Source: an uncultured Ruminococcus sp. (GTDB taxonomy: Bacteria > Bacillota > Clostridia > Oscillospirales > Ruminococcaceae). From it: a stretch of DNA of 6,336 bases. Positions 5,941 to 6,336 of the stretch are shown here, one piece after another (the stretch's first letter is position 1; every line of letters begins with the position of its first letter). Location: the NCBI GenBank assembly GCA_902772615.1, contig CACYBC010000131.1, forward strand, positions 1 through 6,336, given 5' to 3'. Both the position numbers and the translations under genes were made by a program. The notes under the pieces are model-generated. The model was given only the letters and a program-made list of their open reading frames with translations, did no database searches and had not been told where the DNA came from.

Positions 5941-6336
5941 TCAGATGTTATATATATCCATGTATTTTGCTTTGAGATAATCCGTGTAGAAAGCAGGATC
6001 AAACTGTGTTCCGGTCGCTTTCTCAATGATCTCGTCAGTCGTGCATATTCCGCCGTATCTGTGTATATGCTCTCCCAGGTAATCCATTATCTCGCTGTAT
6101 CTGTCCTCTCTGAGCAGCAAATCGACATCTATGTCTTCAAACAGCTTGTGTGCAAACTGCGCTGCTATGGCACTGCCCAGCAGATACGTGGGGAAATATC
6201 CGAAATAAGCATACGGCCAGTGCATGTCCTGCAGTATGCCGTCTCTGGCGTTAGGCACATTCACACCGAGATATTCCCTGTATTTTTCATTCCATATCTC
6301 TTCCAGATCCCTTATCTTATACTCTCCGCTGAATAT
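5941..6336 (-). CDS. Carboxypeptidase of family M32, C-terminal part (N-terminus outside window)
   Basis: M32 enzymes (Taq carboxypeptidase type) are cytoplasmic metallo-carboxypeptidases that release single residues from peptide C-termini, with broad specificity. The window holds the last 131 residues of a protein usually near 500, so roughly three quarters, including the HEXXH zinc motif, lies beyond the right edge. The frame is open to position 6336 with no stop. The fragment reads IFSGEYKIRDLEEIWNEKYR, then EYLGVNVPNARD, then the signature GILQDMHW (fragment residues 33-40, the family motif GxxQDxHW), then GYFPTYLLGSAIAAQ, all typical of M32 C-terminal helices. A GTG at 6264 could be mistaken for a start, but the family match continues unbroken upstream of it. 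The gene converges on tldE and shares its terminator. Its promoter cannot be seen. Confidence 0.93.
   Translation of the reverse strand: MFSGEYKIRDLEEIWNEKYREYLGVNVPNARDGILQDMHWPYAYFGYFPTYLLGSAIAAQFAHKLFEDIDVDLLLREDRYSEIMDYLGEHIHRYGGICTTDEIIEKATGTQFDPAFYTDYLKAKYMDIYNI

Noticed and set aside
6262..6264. GTG as the start of a short 107-residue protein at the right edge
   Set aside because: The M32 family match continues upstream of this codon in the same frame to the window edge, so it is an internal Val codon of a gene cut by the boundary.

Overview
The window looks like chromosomal DNA of a bacterium with a Gram-positive style of gene expression, most likely a Bacillota anaerobe of the class Clostridia. 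The basis is strong GGAGG-type ribosome sites before every gene, TATAAT promoters with an extended TG, several intrinsic terminators, and a lipoprotein leader of the MKK...LVAC type. The exact taxon cannot be read from the sequence. No rRNA, tRNA, IS element, CRISPR array or phage gene is visible. Four of the six genes are peptidases or a peptidase partner.

Layout. On the minus strand (73-1083) is a single-gene unit for a lipid-anchored sugar-type substrate-binding protein. It has a good promoter, a roughly 90-nt structured leader and its own terminator at the left edge, and no transporter permease or ATPase lies beside it. A divergent plus-strand unit follows: a small VOC/glyoxalase-like protein (1420-1761) and peptidase T (1792-3036), ending in a stem-loop terminator. 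Three bases after the T-tract of that terminator, a second extended -10 promoter starts the tldD (3139-4536) and tldE/pmbA (4533-5861) pair, which overlap by ATGA. A symmetrical bidirectional terminator (5884-5914) separates tldE from the convergent C-terminal part of an M32 metallocarboxypeptidase (5941-6336, minus strand), whose N-terminal part lies outside the window.

How the genes may work together. PepT removes the N-terminal residue of tripeptides, TldD/TldE degrades unfolded or modified peptides, and the M32 enzyme trims C-termini. Together they suggest cytoplasmic peptide breakdown, as in an amino-acid-using anaerobe. No RiPP precursor or antitoxin substrate for TldDE is visible. This functional link is inferred from proximity; the terminators show at least three separate transcription units for these enzymes.

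The least ordinary element is the leader of the substrate-binding protein mRNA. It holds two interlocking inverted repeats, one followed by a U-tract, which could act as an attenuator or a pseudoknot. I do not recognise it as a known riboswitch class. I see no clearly new multi-gene system in the window.
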